The notes under the pieces are model-generated. The model was not told the DNA's origin. It saw nothing but the letters and a program-made list of their open reading frames with translations, and made no database searches. 64,000 nt of DNA from Posidonia oceanica (lineage: Eukaryota > Streptophyta > Magnoliopsida > Alismatales > Posidoniaceae), in NCBI GenBank assembly GCA_037176725.1, contig JAZBRS010000076.1, forward strand, positions 119,121,001 through 119,185,000, given 5' to 3'. Shown here in pieces: positions 10,592 to 22,785 of the stretch. Every line of letters starts with the position of its first letter. Within the stretch, counting starts at the first letter, position 1. The translations under genes and the position numbers were made by a program.

Positions 10592-11679
10592 ATAGTGTTT
10601 TTATAATATTGAGTTATTATCGATTATTTCTTTCCTCCTGTTTTTATATAAAAATATATATATATTTGTTTCGTTATGATAATCTTACAGGGATATTTAG
10701 TTATAGATCAGAAGAATCATTAATTAATTTTCAGAAGTTTCAAGGAATCAAGGGCGCCTCCCAGGTGCCAGACTAGACTTCCGGCGCCTACTGGGCGCTT
10801 GGGTGAGATATTTTCTCCGTAATTTTAGTTGTAGTTATTCCTGACTTTTCCTAGAATCTTGATTTAGGGTTTAATTATTGTTTCTATTTCTGTTTATTCT
10901 CGTTTACTAATTTAAAAATCAAAAATCAAATTAAAAATATTTCATGATAAGATAGAAGCTTGTTTTTAGGGCATACATCATATAATTTGCATTTAGAGTA
11001 ATTTTAATTTCCTATTATTTTATTTTGGTGATTGCTAGAGGAAAGGTACATGTTCTCCTACTTGATTCTTTGCATTCTAGAGCATATAGTTAGTAGGAAG
11101 AATACCTTGTTTGAGCATAATTGTTTGTTGCATATCATTTCAAAGTACTTAAAGGCAAAACCTATAGCACAAGATAAGGTGAGGATTTCATCACCCTTCC
11201 TTAGCCCACAAACAACCAACCACATATTGCATTGACCTTGAGCTTAATTTAAAATTGATTAGACATCGGCCCCTAGGGTTTCGACCTCGATTAGGAAAGG
11301 AAGCTTAATAGAGAATCAAATTTGGAATTTTCTTACCTTTTTGGTGTCTAGGCAAGTGGTTTACATAGCTATGCCTTAAAAAGAAGGTGGTTCTCTAATT
11401 AGGTCCGTTGCAAAAGCACGGCGAGCCTCCCACATTCCTCCACTTACCTGGCCAATTAGGTTAGGGATTTTTTAGTTTAATAATCTTGAAAGCCAACTTT
11501 AAACTTAGGAGGTGTCTAGATTTTAGGTGAACATTAGAAATTAGATTTGTTTGACTTGTGTGATTAGATTAGGCATCTTTCTCCTCTATCTGTAATCTCT
11601 TCATCTATTTAGTTCATATTATCTCATCTTTTCTTCTTTTCTATTTTTATTGCATTTTGTTATTTAAAAAATAAAAAAA
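10592..11679 (+). other. TE3 leader, non-coding
   Basis: AT-rich leader without a supported ORF. It holds another GGCGCCTCCCAGGTGCC hairpin at 10753-10769 and a relative of it at 10783-10800. The short frames here have no resemblance to a known gag domain. Confidence 0.6.
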
Positions 11680-12633
11680 ATGAATCAAGTTGGATATAGG
11701 TCTGAACAATTCAATTATGTGGCCCAAAGACCTTGGAATGAGTCAAGTAACCCTTATTCCTCAAATTACAATTTAAATTGGGGTCAACTAGATTTCTTAT
11801 GGGCCCAAAGATCATATGATGGAGGGTCTAGCTTCAATCAAGGCTAATCTCATTACTTTGAACATTATCCATATTCAGACCCACAATACAACTCAACCTT
11901 TCCTCCTCTAGATTGTCAACAAGAAGATGAAATTAGGTTAACAAGTTTAGAAAAGAGCCTAGAAGAGCTAGTGGAAGCAAGTATACAGACCTCTATTGCC
12001 AACACTCATGCCTTAGCTCGTGTAGAAACACAGTTAAGTCAGCTAATCAATGTTATAAAGGAGAGAGAGGAATGGAACTTTCTTGCTCAACATGGGAACT
12101 CCCCTGATCAACCCTGTACTGTCCAAATAATGCCTGAAGTAGAAACCCAAGCCCAAGTAGATGAGCCCACTAAAGAACCAGTTGGCCAGGTAAACCATTT
12201 CATTACAGAGGTTTCCCTTTCAAGTAATTCTATTGCGAAAAAACCTCAATCAGATGAGACACTCGAGGTTAACATGATTAAGGATTTCTCAGAAAAAGAA
12301 GACCTAATAAAGGAGGAAATTGAATTTGATCTAGGCTACTTTGACAAAAATTTTGAGGAGATTTTCAAAGATGAATTAATGTTTGTTGAAGAAGCCAATG
12401 AGTTAACCCAATGTAGGACCCATAAGTCCAACAAGTGGTATAACCCTCCTCCAAAGCCTATCATGCCTGAGATTTCATCATTACCATCTACTATAGGCAC
12501 ATTAGAGCTATGTGTCAAGCCATATCATTCAGCTCTAGTCGATTATGAATTCAAGCCCTCATTCCATAGTCAATTAAATTACATGAGCTTATCCGATCTA
12601 ATTTCAGCACTTTGGGAAATTCATGAAGCCTGA
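11680..12633 (+). pseudogene. TE3 gag-like ORF with one internal stop
   Basis: ATG at 11680 opens a frame of 317 codons to TGA 12631-12633, broken once by TAA at 11845-11847. The start has an N-P-Y-S-x-N-Y-N-x-x-W segment that resembles the end of Athila gag proteins. A heptad-like stretch follows (about residues 85-135), then an acidic region and a PPPKP motif. No zinc knuckle, protease or RT follows before TE4 interrupts at 12808. I cannot assign a function beyond gag-like. The single stop in an otherwise long frame suggests recent coding. Confidence 0.55.
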
Positions 12634-12803
12634 TTGAGAGAAGTCCAATGGTGGCTTGAATAGGCCGAAAAGAAATTGCAAAAGTTCGACCGCCTCCTTG
12701 GCCAAATTGAGATTGTGCCCCAGAGATTGATGAGGTCTTGGATTTTCATGCACCTCAATTGTGAATATGTATAAAATGTACATAATTTTTTTTTCTTAGC
12801 AAG

Positions 12804-12808
12804 AACTC
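12804..12808. repeat. target-site duplication of TE4, left copy
   Basis: AACTC before the TE4 5' LTR; AACTT follows the 3' LTR at 57340-57344. One mismatch, a transition. Confidence 0.75.
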
Positions 12809-13027
12809 TGTAGACACCCCATTCTGACAGCTTGGAAGTTGATTGTTTTCTCCTGCAGGCTTGTGTGGACTTTGGATTGGCACTCCTTTTTCTAACCCAT
12901 TTTCTAGCCCAAAACCTAGCCCAAAACCTCACCTAAAACCTTAGCCTAAACCCCAAGCCTTCTTGCATCTTTTTAAACCTTTTTAGCCCAAGCCCAAGCC
13001 CTTTTACAGCCTTTTGCCAACTGAGGA

Positions 13028-15190
13028 CGTTGAACGCTGGAATAGGCAGCGTCCAACGTTGGACGTGCCCTGTTCCAGCGTCCAACGTTGGACGCCTTCT
13101 GCTCCAGCGTCCAACGGCTCGGTTGCAGCAGCGGCTACTCTGCCTCCTTCGGCTCACCGTTCGTCCACTCCACCGCCTCCCCACACTTACTACCCATCCC
13201 TTCTCACACTCCATGCCATCCACTACCTTCCAAAGCCCAGTTACTACCCATCTCTTCTCTATCAGCACCATTCCCGCTCTCTAAGCCCTCATTGCCAATT
13301 TGCCGCCGCTGTCAGCCACCAGCGGCTCCCTCGCTGGCCGACTGACATGCCCATGCCCCTCCTGCCATCCCTCGTGGCTCCCTCACACCCAGAGCACCTG
13401 CCAAAGCCTGCCAATTCCCCTCTGAGCCGCTGTAATTTTGGCAGCAAACCCAAGCACCCAATGCACAAAACCAGCCCAACCACCCTCTTTTGACAGAGAG
13501 CACAGACTAGCGCAGCCCCTTTCCTCTGCAATTCTCCACCTCCAGAGCCAGACCAATTGTCCACCTTCCTCCTGGACCCTTCGCTGACCTCTCCCGTGCC
13601 TCCAGCAGCCCGCACGAGCTCGCCGGAGTCAGCTGGTCGTCCACTTCTGTAGTGCCGGTGAAGGAGGTCGACACACCGTTCCAGGCCGCGACGAGGTAAG
13701 CACTCTATCCCCATAGCTCTTGCATGCCTAGTAGCATGTTCCCATGCATTCTTGCACTTTTTTGAATCCTTTTGGTCGCGATTCACGGCCAAAAGAGAGT
13801 TCAGTGTGTTGGACGCACCAACTGGTGCGTCCAACGTTGGACGTAGCATAGGCCGGCGTCCAACACCCAGCCTTGCCTTGCTCTTGTTCTATTGCCTTCC
13901 ATGCTTTGTTATTGCTTGCTTTTCTGTAAACCCATGCTATATGCTTCCTTAAATGTTCTCTTATGCTATGCCATGCCTATTTGCTTGTTCCATGCTTGTT
14001 TGAATCATCTTTGCATGCTCTGATATCAGTCTGTCATCTGCCTGTGTTGGACGCTAGGGTGAGCCGCGTCCAACGTTGGACACTGGTTCAACTAGCGTCC
14101 AACACTCCTGTTAGCCATAACTTGCTGCCATGCCTATATTATGCCCATTTTTTATGCTTGTTCATGGTCCATACTTGCTTAGAGATGCCTGGCCCCTATG
14201 GCAACCATGTTTAGGTTTGCTAGGTCTTTTCAAGTTGCTTGCTCTTTTTTTGCAAAGCTTATTTCTTATCTTCCCATGCATGTTCTTCCTTTCTTGCTTT
14301 CCTTGACTTAAATGCTTTCTATGCATGCTTCTGTTTGCTCTTACATGTCTCTGTTATGTCTGCATGCATATAGGTGGGGTTAGAGCTGAGCTCCCCTTTT
14401 AGTACAGGTAGGTCTACATGCTTTGGCCGTTGGACACCAGAGCCTTCAGCGTCCAACGTTGGACACTGCTGGCTCCAGCGTCTAACGTCCTGGCTCCTCA
14501 TCTTGTTATTCAAAGCTTGCATGTCGTTCTGATCTCCTTGCTTGCATGTCTTCTGCATTTGTATGCATGCTTAGCTTCCTTTGCAACTGTTCTTCAGCTT
14601 CCATTAGTTTATTTGCTATTTTATGCATGTTTTTTTGTGTGTTGTGCCTCCCAGGGCGTTATACGTTGCTGGTGCTGGCGTCCAACATTGGACGCCGGCC
14701 TAGCTCACGTCCAACACCCTAGTTGTGTCTCTGGCCTGGCATAAGCTGCTACTGGTAAGTTTTGGTTTTCTTTTGTGATCCCATGCTTGTATGTTTGCCC
14801 CATGTTCATCCCCAATAGCCCAAATGCATGTACCTATTTTTGTTTTGCTTTTGTACGCTTCTTTCTCTCTTCTGTCTTCTGGTCTGTGTTAGATGCTGTC
14901 CCTCTGGCATCTAACATTGGACGCCAAGCCTACTGGCGTCCAACAACCTGCTTGCTTTGATCTTGGATTCTGGCTTGCTCCATGCTCTGATTCCTCTTCG
15001 AATCTTCTGTTAGGTTAGACCTGTATCTCCTGCACCCATTTAGCTGTATATTTGCATCTGTATTGCATCCATGTAGCTAGAATGCACGGTTTTCTAAAAT
15101 TTACATGCTGTCTGCCTCCAGCAGGTATTGGACGCCAGCAATGCTAGCGTCCAATGTTGGACGCTGGTGTTGCCAGCGTCCAATGCTTGC
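13028..15190. repeat. GTTGGACGC/GCGTCCAAC hairpin units in TE4 5' LTR
   Basis: Scattered pairs in which GTTGGACGC is followed after about 4-20 bases by GCGTCCAAC, often two pairs back to back joined as CCAACGTTGG. Examples are 13808-13835 (12-base arms, 4-base loop), 14046-14105, 14431-14490 and 15127-15182. At 14888-14915 both arms changed together to GTTAGATGC and GCATCTAAC, which keeps perfect pairing. The 3' LTR has the same set at 54273-56402 with some degraded copies. Confidence 0.85.
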
Positions 15191-15492
15191 AGATGGCTGA
15201 CAGCCATTTTAAAATGCCGATTTCGCTTCACTCGCCGTTTTCCGCGTTTTTTTGCTTCTTTGGCTTGCTGCAGCCCCTATGCATGTTGCCCACCCCTTTG
15301 TTTTGGTTTTGCACCCCGCTTTGTCTCGTGTTCTGCACTTCGCCCTGTTTTCCGCGTTTTGCATTGTTTCCCGCTCCACTGCATAGTTTTCTGCACCCTG
15401 TTGCATCGTTTTCCGCTCTTTGCCTCATTTTCCATGCCTCGCATTGTTTTTGGCATTTTCGCACCGTTTTCCACACCCACTTTGCTTTATTG

Positions 15493-15497
15493 CTTGC
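15493..15497. repeat. target-site duplication of TE5, left copy (CTTGC)
   Basis: CTTGC before the TE5 end at 15498 and again at 42689-42693 after its other end. The TE4 LTR resumes there and matches the intact 3' LTR copy near 56718. Confidence 0.93.
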
Positions 15498-18400
15498 TGT
15501 AGTAATCCCAATCAGAATCAGGCTTGCTATTAGCGGCGAAGTCCGAGGAGGAGGGCTCAACTCGAAAACACTTAAAACAGAGGAGAAAAGATAAGGAAGG
15601 AAGAAGATAAGATAATTCAGAGTCGCCACCGTGTCTATTATCGGGAGACAAGGAAAATCGGGGGAAATGTGTGGATTAACACGCAAAACCAAGCAAGAAA
15701 TGCAAAGCAAAGCAATGCAAAGGAAAACAAATGCAAATGAATGCAAATGAGATGACTCATGCCTAGGATAAGGGCAATATGGTCATTGCAGGCCAAAAGA
15801 CTGGGCAAGGACTCTTGTTACGTGCGGGAAAGGTGTTAGGCACCCCCGACACGCTCGAGAATCGGTCTTTCTAGGCTTGCACTCGCATACGCAGGAAAAT
15901 GCAGATTTGAATGCCTAAATGCTAATGAATGCCTGAATGAATGCTCAAAGGTGTGCTCTAAGTGGTGGGAAGCAAAGCAGGAAAGTAAACGTGCAGTCTA
16001 AGTGCTTAGCAACGCTGTCTGTGTTCCGAACCGAGCGAAACCTGGCTCGTGAGAACTCTAGGCAGTAAGCATCACTGCCCGATATGCAAATGCAAGCGAA
16101 AAAGCAAAACGACGGTAAAATCAAGCAATGTAGGCGACATGCAAAGGAAAATGGCATAAGACACGCAAAACAATGCGAGAAGCGGAAGAGGCATGCAAAA
16201 CGGTGCAAGAAAACAAGATCGGCACGCAAAACGGTGCGAAAAGCAAAGCAGGCACGCAAAACGGTGCCAAAAAACAAAACAGCACGCAAAACGGTGCAAG
16301 AGACAGAGCGGGCACGCGAAACAGTGCCAAAAGCAAAGCAGGCACGCAAAACGGTGCCAGAAAACGAAGCGAGCACGCAAAACGGTGCCAAGAGCAAAGT
16401 AGGCACGCGAAAAGGTGCCAAAAGCAGAGCGGGCACGCAAAACGGTGCCAAAAGCAGAGCGGGCACGCAAAACAGAGCAGGCACAAGAAACGGTGCCAAA
16501 AGACAAGGCGGGCACGCAAAACGGTGCCAAAAGCAAAGCGGGCACGCAAAACAGTGCCAAGGAAGAGGCGGGCACGCGAAACGGTGCCAAGAGCAAAGCA
16601 GGCACGCAAAATGATGCCAGAAAACGAAGCGGGCACGCAAAACGGTGCCAAAAGCAGAGCAGGCACGCGAAACGGTGCCAAAAGCAAAGCGGGCACGCAA
16701 AACGGTGCCAGAAAAAGAAGCGGGCATGCAAAACAGTGCCAAAAACAGAGCAGGCACGCGAAACAATGCCAAAAACAGAGCGGGCACGCGAAACGGTGCC
16801 AAAAGCAAAGTGGAATAAAACATCGACAAAGCCATGCATATGCAAATGCAATGAGAGAGGACAAGAGAAGCGAAAGGAGAAGCAAACAGTGCGTGTGTGA
16901 GAACAGACACTGTTTAAGGGCCACGCAGAGTAGATGTGAAGACCTACAATGGGGAAGATAAGCAAGTGGAAGGATCACCTCCATTTTGTAACTGTTTCCC
17001 ACTAAACCGTCCCACGATATTTCTCGCACGCTGCCCAAAGCTCGCAGTGCGATCAGATCGTGGAAAAGGGGGAAGAAAGTTGTAATTAGTGGTGAATCCA
17101 GGGGAAACACAAAGCAAAGCACTTGGGAATACGCGAAAAAGGGGAGCAGAGCTGATTGATAAGAAGAGGAAGTCCTATTCTACATGTTCGAGGAAACAGA
17201 AAGCGAAAACGATGCATGCAATGCAAATGGTGTGCAAATGAATGCTGTGCAGGGGTTCAGGAGGACTTACCTGGGAAATCTGAGGCCTGATCTATGATCT
17301 ACTTGGTCCATGCTGAAGAGCGCTCCGCCGGGGTCGTCTAGGTAGCTTGGTTGAGAAGATCCATCGGCCGGATCGGAAGATATCCTAGCTTTAAGGCAGA
17401 GGGGCCAGAACAGGGGAGAAGAATGGATCTAAGTGTAAAGGAGGTCCTAGGGGTGTGCAAAACAGGTCCTCCCCTGTGAATGGGAGCTAAGAGTGTTTAA
17501 GTGTGTGCAAGGAATGCCAAATGCAAGAATGCATGAGTGCGATGCATGCAAAATGCAAGAAAAGACCTAAGGATGATTTTTCAGAAAATTGGAGACTTAA
17601 ATGCAATTTTTGAAAGAATGGGGGTCTAAATGCAAAGAATTTGAAAAGTTTGGAGCTTTTTATGCAAGATTTTTGAAAACTTGGGGGTCTGAATGCAATT
17701 TTGCAAGATGCAGGGTTCGAAATGCAACCTAATAAGGTAAACGTGCATTGGAATAAGCTTTGCAATCATATGGAGGATCTATGTGCAATTTTAAAACATG
17801 CAGGGGTTGAAATGCAATTTTTGTAAGAAAAATGCAAGCTAAATGCATGCTATGCATGATGCAGAGGACCTATGTGCAAAATCAGGAAACAAGGGCTAAG
17901 AATGCGATGCAGTAAATGAAGGATGAAAACAGAATGCTTGATAACAGATCAGAGGACCATTATGCAAATAATGCAAAGATCAGGACTTAACAGCAATTTA
18001 ATAAGATAACAGCAAGCATTTAAATGGCATTTAACAACTAAAGGACCTAATTGTGAAAATAAAAACATGCTAGGGCGGACAGTAAAGCATAGCAAGTTAT
18101 GTTGAACTAAGAACGGACTGATATGCAAATATAGCAACTTACTGGACTAGATCTAAAGAAATACAATTAAACCACAACAACAGAGGACCAATATGTAATA
18201 ACAGAAACATGCAGGGCTTAATTTAAAAGACAACTAAAGAAAATGAACAGCATGCAGATGACAGTGCAAATAGGCAAGAATGTAGACTTTAATTGCAATT
18301 CAATATGATTTTAAATCAGAATAAAATGAGTCTTAAACTGATCTGGACCTAGATGTAATATTAGAAAGTTATTATGATAACAATGCAATGCAATGGAAAA

Positions 18401-21211
18401 CATGGTAAGTTAATGAAAAATAAAAAAAAAGGAAGTGGAGCATGCTTACAGCGGAGATGGCCGGAGCTTCGCCGACGACTTCTCTGGACCGGTGGAGGAG
18501 AGGTCGGCGCGGTGCGGGAAGGGAGCGGGGGAGTCCGACGTGGTGTGGCAGAGGCGGGGGAGGTCCGGCGAGGCGTCGGCGGCGACGGAGGCTCGCAGGA
18601 ACGCCGCTGCTGTTGGAGCGCCGACGACCGGCGCCGGAGAAGAAGGAGACTTCGGCGAGCTTGTGTGGGCAGCACAGGCGACGAAAAGCCTCGGGGAAAG
18701 GCCGAGGAGCTAGAGGAGGAAGAGGAGAATTCGTAGGAGGGTGGTTTCGCCTGCTGCGCACGCTGAAGAGGGCCACCCACCTAAGTGGCTTTCGGCCGGC
18801 CAGAGGGGAGTGGAGACGGCACGGAGCGGCGGCTGCTGCTGCTGGGGTGGCTCGGGGACGTCGCCGGAGGTCCAAGGAGGATGACAGAGCTTCCAGAAGC
18901 AAGCTCCACAGCCCGGTGCAAGATTTGGTCCAGCCGACCCCTTACTGTGAAGGCCGTGGTGGGTACGGCGATGTGTGGCGTTCCAGGCCGAGCCAAGGGT
19001 ACGGGCGGCTAGGTGGTTGTCTGGGGAGCGCGTGGGAGGAAGCGGAAGTGAATTCCACTGAGCGTGGAGGGAGTTATGGAAGTTTGAAGTTTTCGGGCAA
19101 AAATGGGACCCAAGTGTTTGTAGTGGAATGCGATGGCTGTGGGAGGTCTCGTGGTGAGATCTTGGGTGTTCTGTGAAGGTGGGGTTCTGGTGAATCTAAG
19201 TGCCAAGTTCATGGGAGTGATGGAGGGCTAGTCTGGTGGCCACAGGGCATGGGAGTGAGGTTGGGAAGTCCATGGTGGTGTCAGGCAAGGTTTGAAAAGA
19301 GAGGGAGTAGGTCTGTCGTTTTTTTCTGAGAGAGAGGGAGAAGAATGGAAGAAGAAGAAGAGAAGGAGGGAAGGAGGAGGGGAAAACGCATGGGCTGTGG
19401 GCTTGATGCAAAAGAAATGAAATAAAGAAAGAAGGAAAGAAGGAGGGGAAGAGTTGGGTCAGGTGGGCAGGACCAAAAGAAGGAGAGGTAGAAAAGAAAG
19501 GGAAGAAGGAAGGAAAAGAAAGAAAGAGGAGAAATAAGAAGGATAAAAAAGAATAAAATAAAATAAAATGGGAATAAAAATAAAAAGACTTTAAAGTGAT
19601 TGCCCAAGTTAGGATTTTTTCATATAGGTTTTTTAATGGTTGTTTTTAATTAGGATTTTAGGATTAAGGAGTTTTAGTTTTGATTAGGATTTTGAGTTTT
19701 CTTTAAGTGGTTTTTGATTTTTGTTTAAATGTTCGTTAAGTTTTTAAATTGTCTTTTAGTTATGTTTTTCTTGTTAAGTCTTTGGAATTTTTGATTAGGT
19801 TTTTTTAAAGATCGTTTTTAAATTAATTATAGAGAGTTTTAGCCTTTGATTTTAATCCTTTTTTAGGGTTTTGTTTAAGTTTTGTTTTAAATTTGATTTT
19901 GTTTGTTGAATTTTTTTAATATATATTTCTTCAGTTAAGTTTTTCTTGTTAGGTTTCTAATTAAGTGTTTTCTTCTAATTTTGATTGTTTGTGCTTTTCT
20001 TTTTAATTAAGTTTTCAAATTGTTTCTTTTAGAATTGTTAAGTTAAGTTTTCCCCTTTTTTTTTGATTACTTGCCTTAGTATTTTAAGTTGTTCTCTTTC
20101 TTTCTAGGATTTGTTTGTTTTTTTTTATTGTTCTCAATAGGACTTTTTACTCTGGCTTGTTTCTATTACATTTTGGTTTTTTCTCTGATTTTATAGCATT
20201 TTCTTTTGTTTGTTTTGTATTTTTTAGATTACATTCTCAATTTCCTTTTTTAATTGGATTTAGTTAGGTTTTTGCTTTTGATTGTTTGTCTAAGTTTTTG
20301 ATTATTTATTTTTAGGATTTTGACTTGTTTCTCTTTGGTTTTAGAGTTCTAAATGTTTTTAAAGGTTTTTTAGGGGTTTAGTAAGAGAGGAGAAGAGGAA
20401 ATTAGAAAGGAGAGGAAAAGGGAGAAATGGAGGGATAAATAGGAAAGAGAGGAGTTGAAGGAAAATAATTTTTTGAAAATCAAAGAAAATGGTAAAAATA
20501 AGATAAAAATAGGAATAAGATTGAGAACAGATAGGAGCACAAGGAGGGCCCATAGCCAGACAAAAAAGAGGGAGAAAAGGAGGTGAAAAGAAGGAGGATA
20601 ATCAGGAGAGAGAGGAGAGAGAAAAGGATAATTTGGGTAAATGGAGGTCTTAGAGGTTTCAAAAAGGGGTGAAATTTGGTGGGTGTGTAGTCTAGGATCT
20701 CTAGTGTGGGACCTAGGGTTTTGGTTTGGTTTTGAGAAAGTTTTGGAAGGGTTTTGAGGTGTAGAAAAAGGGTAGTTTTGCCTAAGTTTCCTAGGGTTTT
20801 TCGGAGTGGTTTTGGTTTGAAAGTTTCTAGGATTTTTGGTGGGTTTGTTAAGTCAGGGATGGTGAGTTTTCCTATGGTTTTTGGTTATTTTTTGGGCTCG
20901 GGAAAGGGGTGTAATCCTAGGTTGAGTTTAGGTTGGTTTTGGAGGGAAAGAGAAAGGGAGAGGTGTGGATTAGGACCTGCATTTGGATGGTTTCAGGGTA
21001 AGGTCTTGGATGGTTTCAGGGTAAGGTTTGAGAGGGTTTTGGGGTGGTTTTCTGGGTTAGAAAATGAGTGTAGTTCTAGGTTTGGTTTTGAGGTTTAAGG
21101 TGGAGTTTTGATTTGAAAGGAAGGGTGAAGAGAAAGGTGTAATTTTGGGTTTTTTCCTAGCCGCCAGGGAGAGATCTGCCAATTCAGCCTTGTCGAAATG
21201 GGGTGTCAACA
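15498..21211 (-). repeat. TE5 3' LTR (5.7 kb)
   Basis: Reads TGTAGTAATCCC...GGGGTGTCAACA on the plus strand, thus TGTTGACACCCC...TTACTACA in sense. It holds a 30-base minisatellite (16190-16815), a G/C-rich exon-like block (about 18440-19190), an A/G-rich stretch (19320-19570) and a T-rich 1.1-kb stretch (19610-20380). Compared with the 5' LTR it lacks 275 bases (equivalent to 40412-40686). By hand, 17461-17700 against its partner has 5 mismatches in 240 bases, so the insertion is young. Confidence 0.95.
16190..16815. repeat. GGCAC-N8-GTGCC minisatellite in TE5 3' LTR
   Basis: About twenty copies of a 27-30 base unit, GGGCACGCAAAACGGTGCC followed by an A-rich spacer with GCAAAGC. Each unit has inverted arms GGCAC and GTGCC around GCAAAACG. 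Some units carry GCATG or GTGCA changes. The array makes all minus frames and several plus frames look open for up to 360 codons; these are not genes. Confidence 0.9.
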
Positions 21212-21227
21212 GATGCCCCTCCCTGAG
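21212..21227 (-). promoter_or_regulatory. TE5 polypurine tract
   Basis: On the minus strand CTCAGGGAGGGGCATC directly precedes the 3' LTR start TGTTGACACCCC. TE4 has the identical 16 bases at 54045-54060. The purine run primes plus-strand DNA synthesis. Confidence 0.88.
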
Positions 21228-21763
21228 CGAGGTCAAGGGGACCGAGACCGTTGCTCAGGGTTGAGAAGACGCCCCATTTGACCGAAGAGCCAAAAGATTT
21301 GCTATTAGCGTGAGTTACTTATTCGGCGGATGCACCGAACGTCGTAGCCCGTTGCCACAATGCAAAAATGCAGATGCATGCAAATGCAGATGGATGAAAT
21401 GCAATGCATACAATGCATGCTAGTGCAGGTGCAATGCAAATGTTAGCGCAAAAGTTAGTACAGATAAGAATGCTGATGCGGTGCAGATGATACTGATGAT
21501 GTTAGACTGGTATGTAATGCTAGCAAAGAAGGTGCAGAGATGATGCGAGAGAAATGCTAAAAGAAAGGCACGATGTGGCGCAAGGATCTGGCAGGTAGGC
21601 CAAACTTGCGCGACAAGGCGAGAAAGAAAAAAGTGCAGCTTGTCCCCGCCTGGGGAGCAAGCTAGCAAAAGAAGTGCGAGGGGAGAGGGGATGGCTCTCC
21701 TATCGCGAGGGGATGCGGGACTTTGCCTTCCTGGGACAAGGTCGCGCGAAGAGGGTGATAAGA
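21228..21763 (-). other. TE5 3' untranslated tail next to the PPT
   Basis: No gene. In sense the last about 170 bases match the TE4 tail (53910-54044), with TGCATTGTGGCA, GGTGCATC, AAGT-x-ACTCACGC and ACCCTGAGCA-CGGTCTCG in common. A stretch rich in TGCA and GCATTAGCA-like words (21360-21480) corresponds to the TE4 repeats at 53520-53900. Confidence 0.6.
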
Positions 21764-22785
21764 TGTCGGGCTTATCGGCCGGATAGTTTACGGTCCTATC
21801 AACCGGGAGTGATAGTTTACGGACAATCGGGAGTGATAGTTTACGGACCTATCAACCGGGAGTGATAGTTTACGGACCTATCAACCGGAAGCAATTGTGA
21901 GTGATAGTTACTAGATATCAGCCGTATAACATGGTTGTGCAGGATAGTTTACGGTCCTATCAACCGGAAGCGATAGTTTACAGGCCTATCAACTGGAAGC
22001 GATAGTTTACGGACCTATCAACTGGGAGCGATAGTTTACGGTCCTATCAACCGGAAAGCACAAACCATGAGGGATAGTTACTGGATATCAGCCGTATAAC
22101 GCAAATGCCAGAGAATGATAGTTTACGGTCCTATCAACCGGAAGCGATAGTTTACAGGCCTATCAACTGGAAGCGATAGTTTACGGACCTATCAACTGGG
22201 AGCGATAGTTTACTGTCCTATCAACCGGAAAGGGCATTTGCGAGGGATAGTTACTGGATATCAACCGTATAATATGATTGGCACAGCGATAGTTTACGGT
22301 CCTATCAACCGGAAGCGATAGTTTACAGCCTATCAACTGGAAGCGATAGTTTACGGACCTATCAACCGGGAGCGATAGTTTACGGACCTATCAACCGGAA
22401 AGTGCAATAATGAGGGATAGTTACTGGATATCAGCCGTATAATGCAATTGCAGGTGATAGTTTACAGTCCTATCAACCGGAAGCGATAGTTTACAATCCT
22501 ATCAACTGAAAGCGATAGTTTACAGTCCTATCAACTGGAAGCGATAGTTTACGGTCCTATCAACCGGAAAGTGCAATTGCAAGGGATAGTTACTGGATAT
22601 CAACCGTATAACGTAATTGCAAGAGATAGTTTTGGATATCAGCCAGAGAATGATAGTTTACGGTCCTATCAACCGGAAAGTGCAATTACGAGGGACAGTT
22701 ACTGGATGTCAGCCGTATAACACAACTGCGGGCCAGATCGGGGATCAGCCCAAGATGATAGTTTACGGTCCTATCAACCGGAAAG
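21764..22785. repeat. GATAG...CTATC hairpin array in TE5 3' untranslated region
   Basis: About thirty copies of a 27-32 base unit: GATAGTTTACGG-T/A-CCTATCAACCGG, interspersed with GATAGTTACTGGATATCAGCC units. Each has inverted arms (GATAG and CTATC, or GATA and TATC). In sense it reads CCGGTTGATAGGACCG..., clearly related to the TE4 units at 50013-50216 and 51652-52445. Confidence 0.88.

Larger units (their letters stand above)
12809..15497 (+). repeat. TE4 5' LTR, first part (to TE5 insertion)
   Basis: Starts TGTAGACACCCC, a terminus shared with TE6 and close to TE5. It holds a GC-rich exon-like block (about 13300-13695) that ends with a good splice donor (GAG|GTAAGC at 13693-13701), the hairpin array 13028-15190 and a degenerate GCACCGTTTTCC repeat (15300-15480). 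The same order is seen in the 3' LTR from 54061 on. TE5 enters at 15497. Confidence 0.92.

Noticed and set aside
13014..13849. Overlapping ORFs on both strands in the TE4 LTR
   Set aside because: High GC and palindromes keep frames open; no domain, and the frames differ in the 3' LTR copy.
15945..17122. Minus-strand reading frames of 297-333 codons with repeated FACLLCFWHR-like text
   Set aside because: They come from the GGCAC minisatellite; all three minus frames and several plus frames are open over the same bases, and there is no domain.
18372..19176. GC-rich frames of 120-244 codons on both strands in the TE5 LTR (also 39573-40259)
   Set aside because: Open on both strands, arginine- or proline-rich, shifted between LTR copies by indels; more likely a GC-rich leader block than protein.
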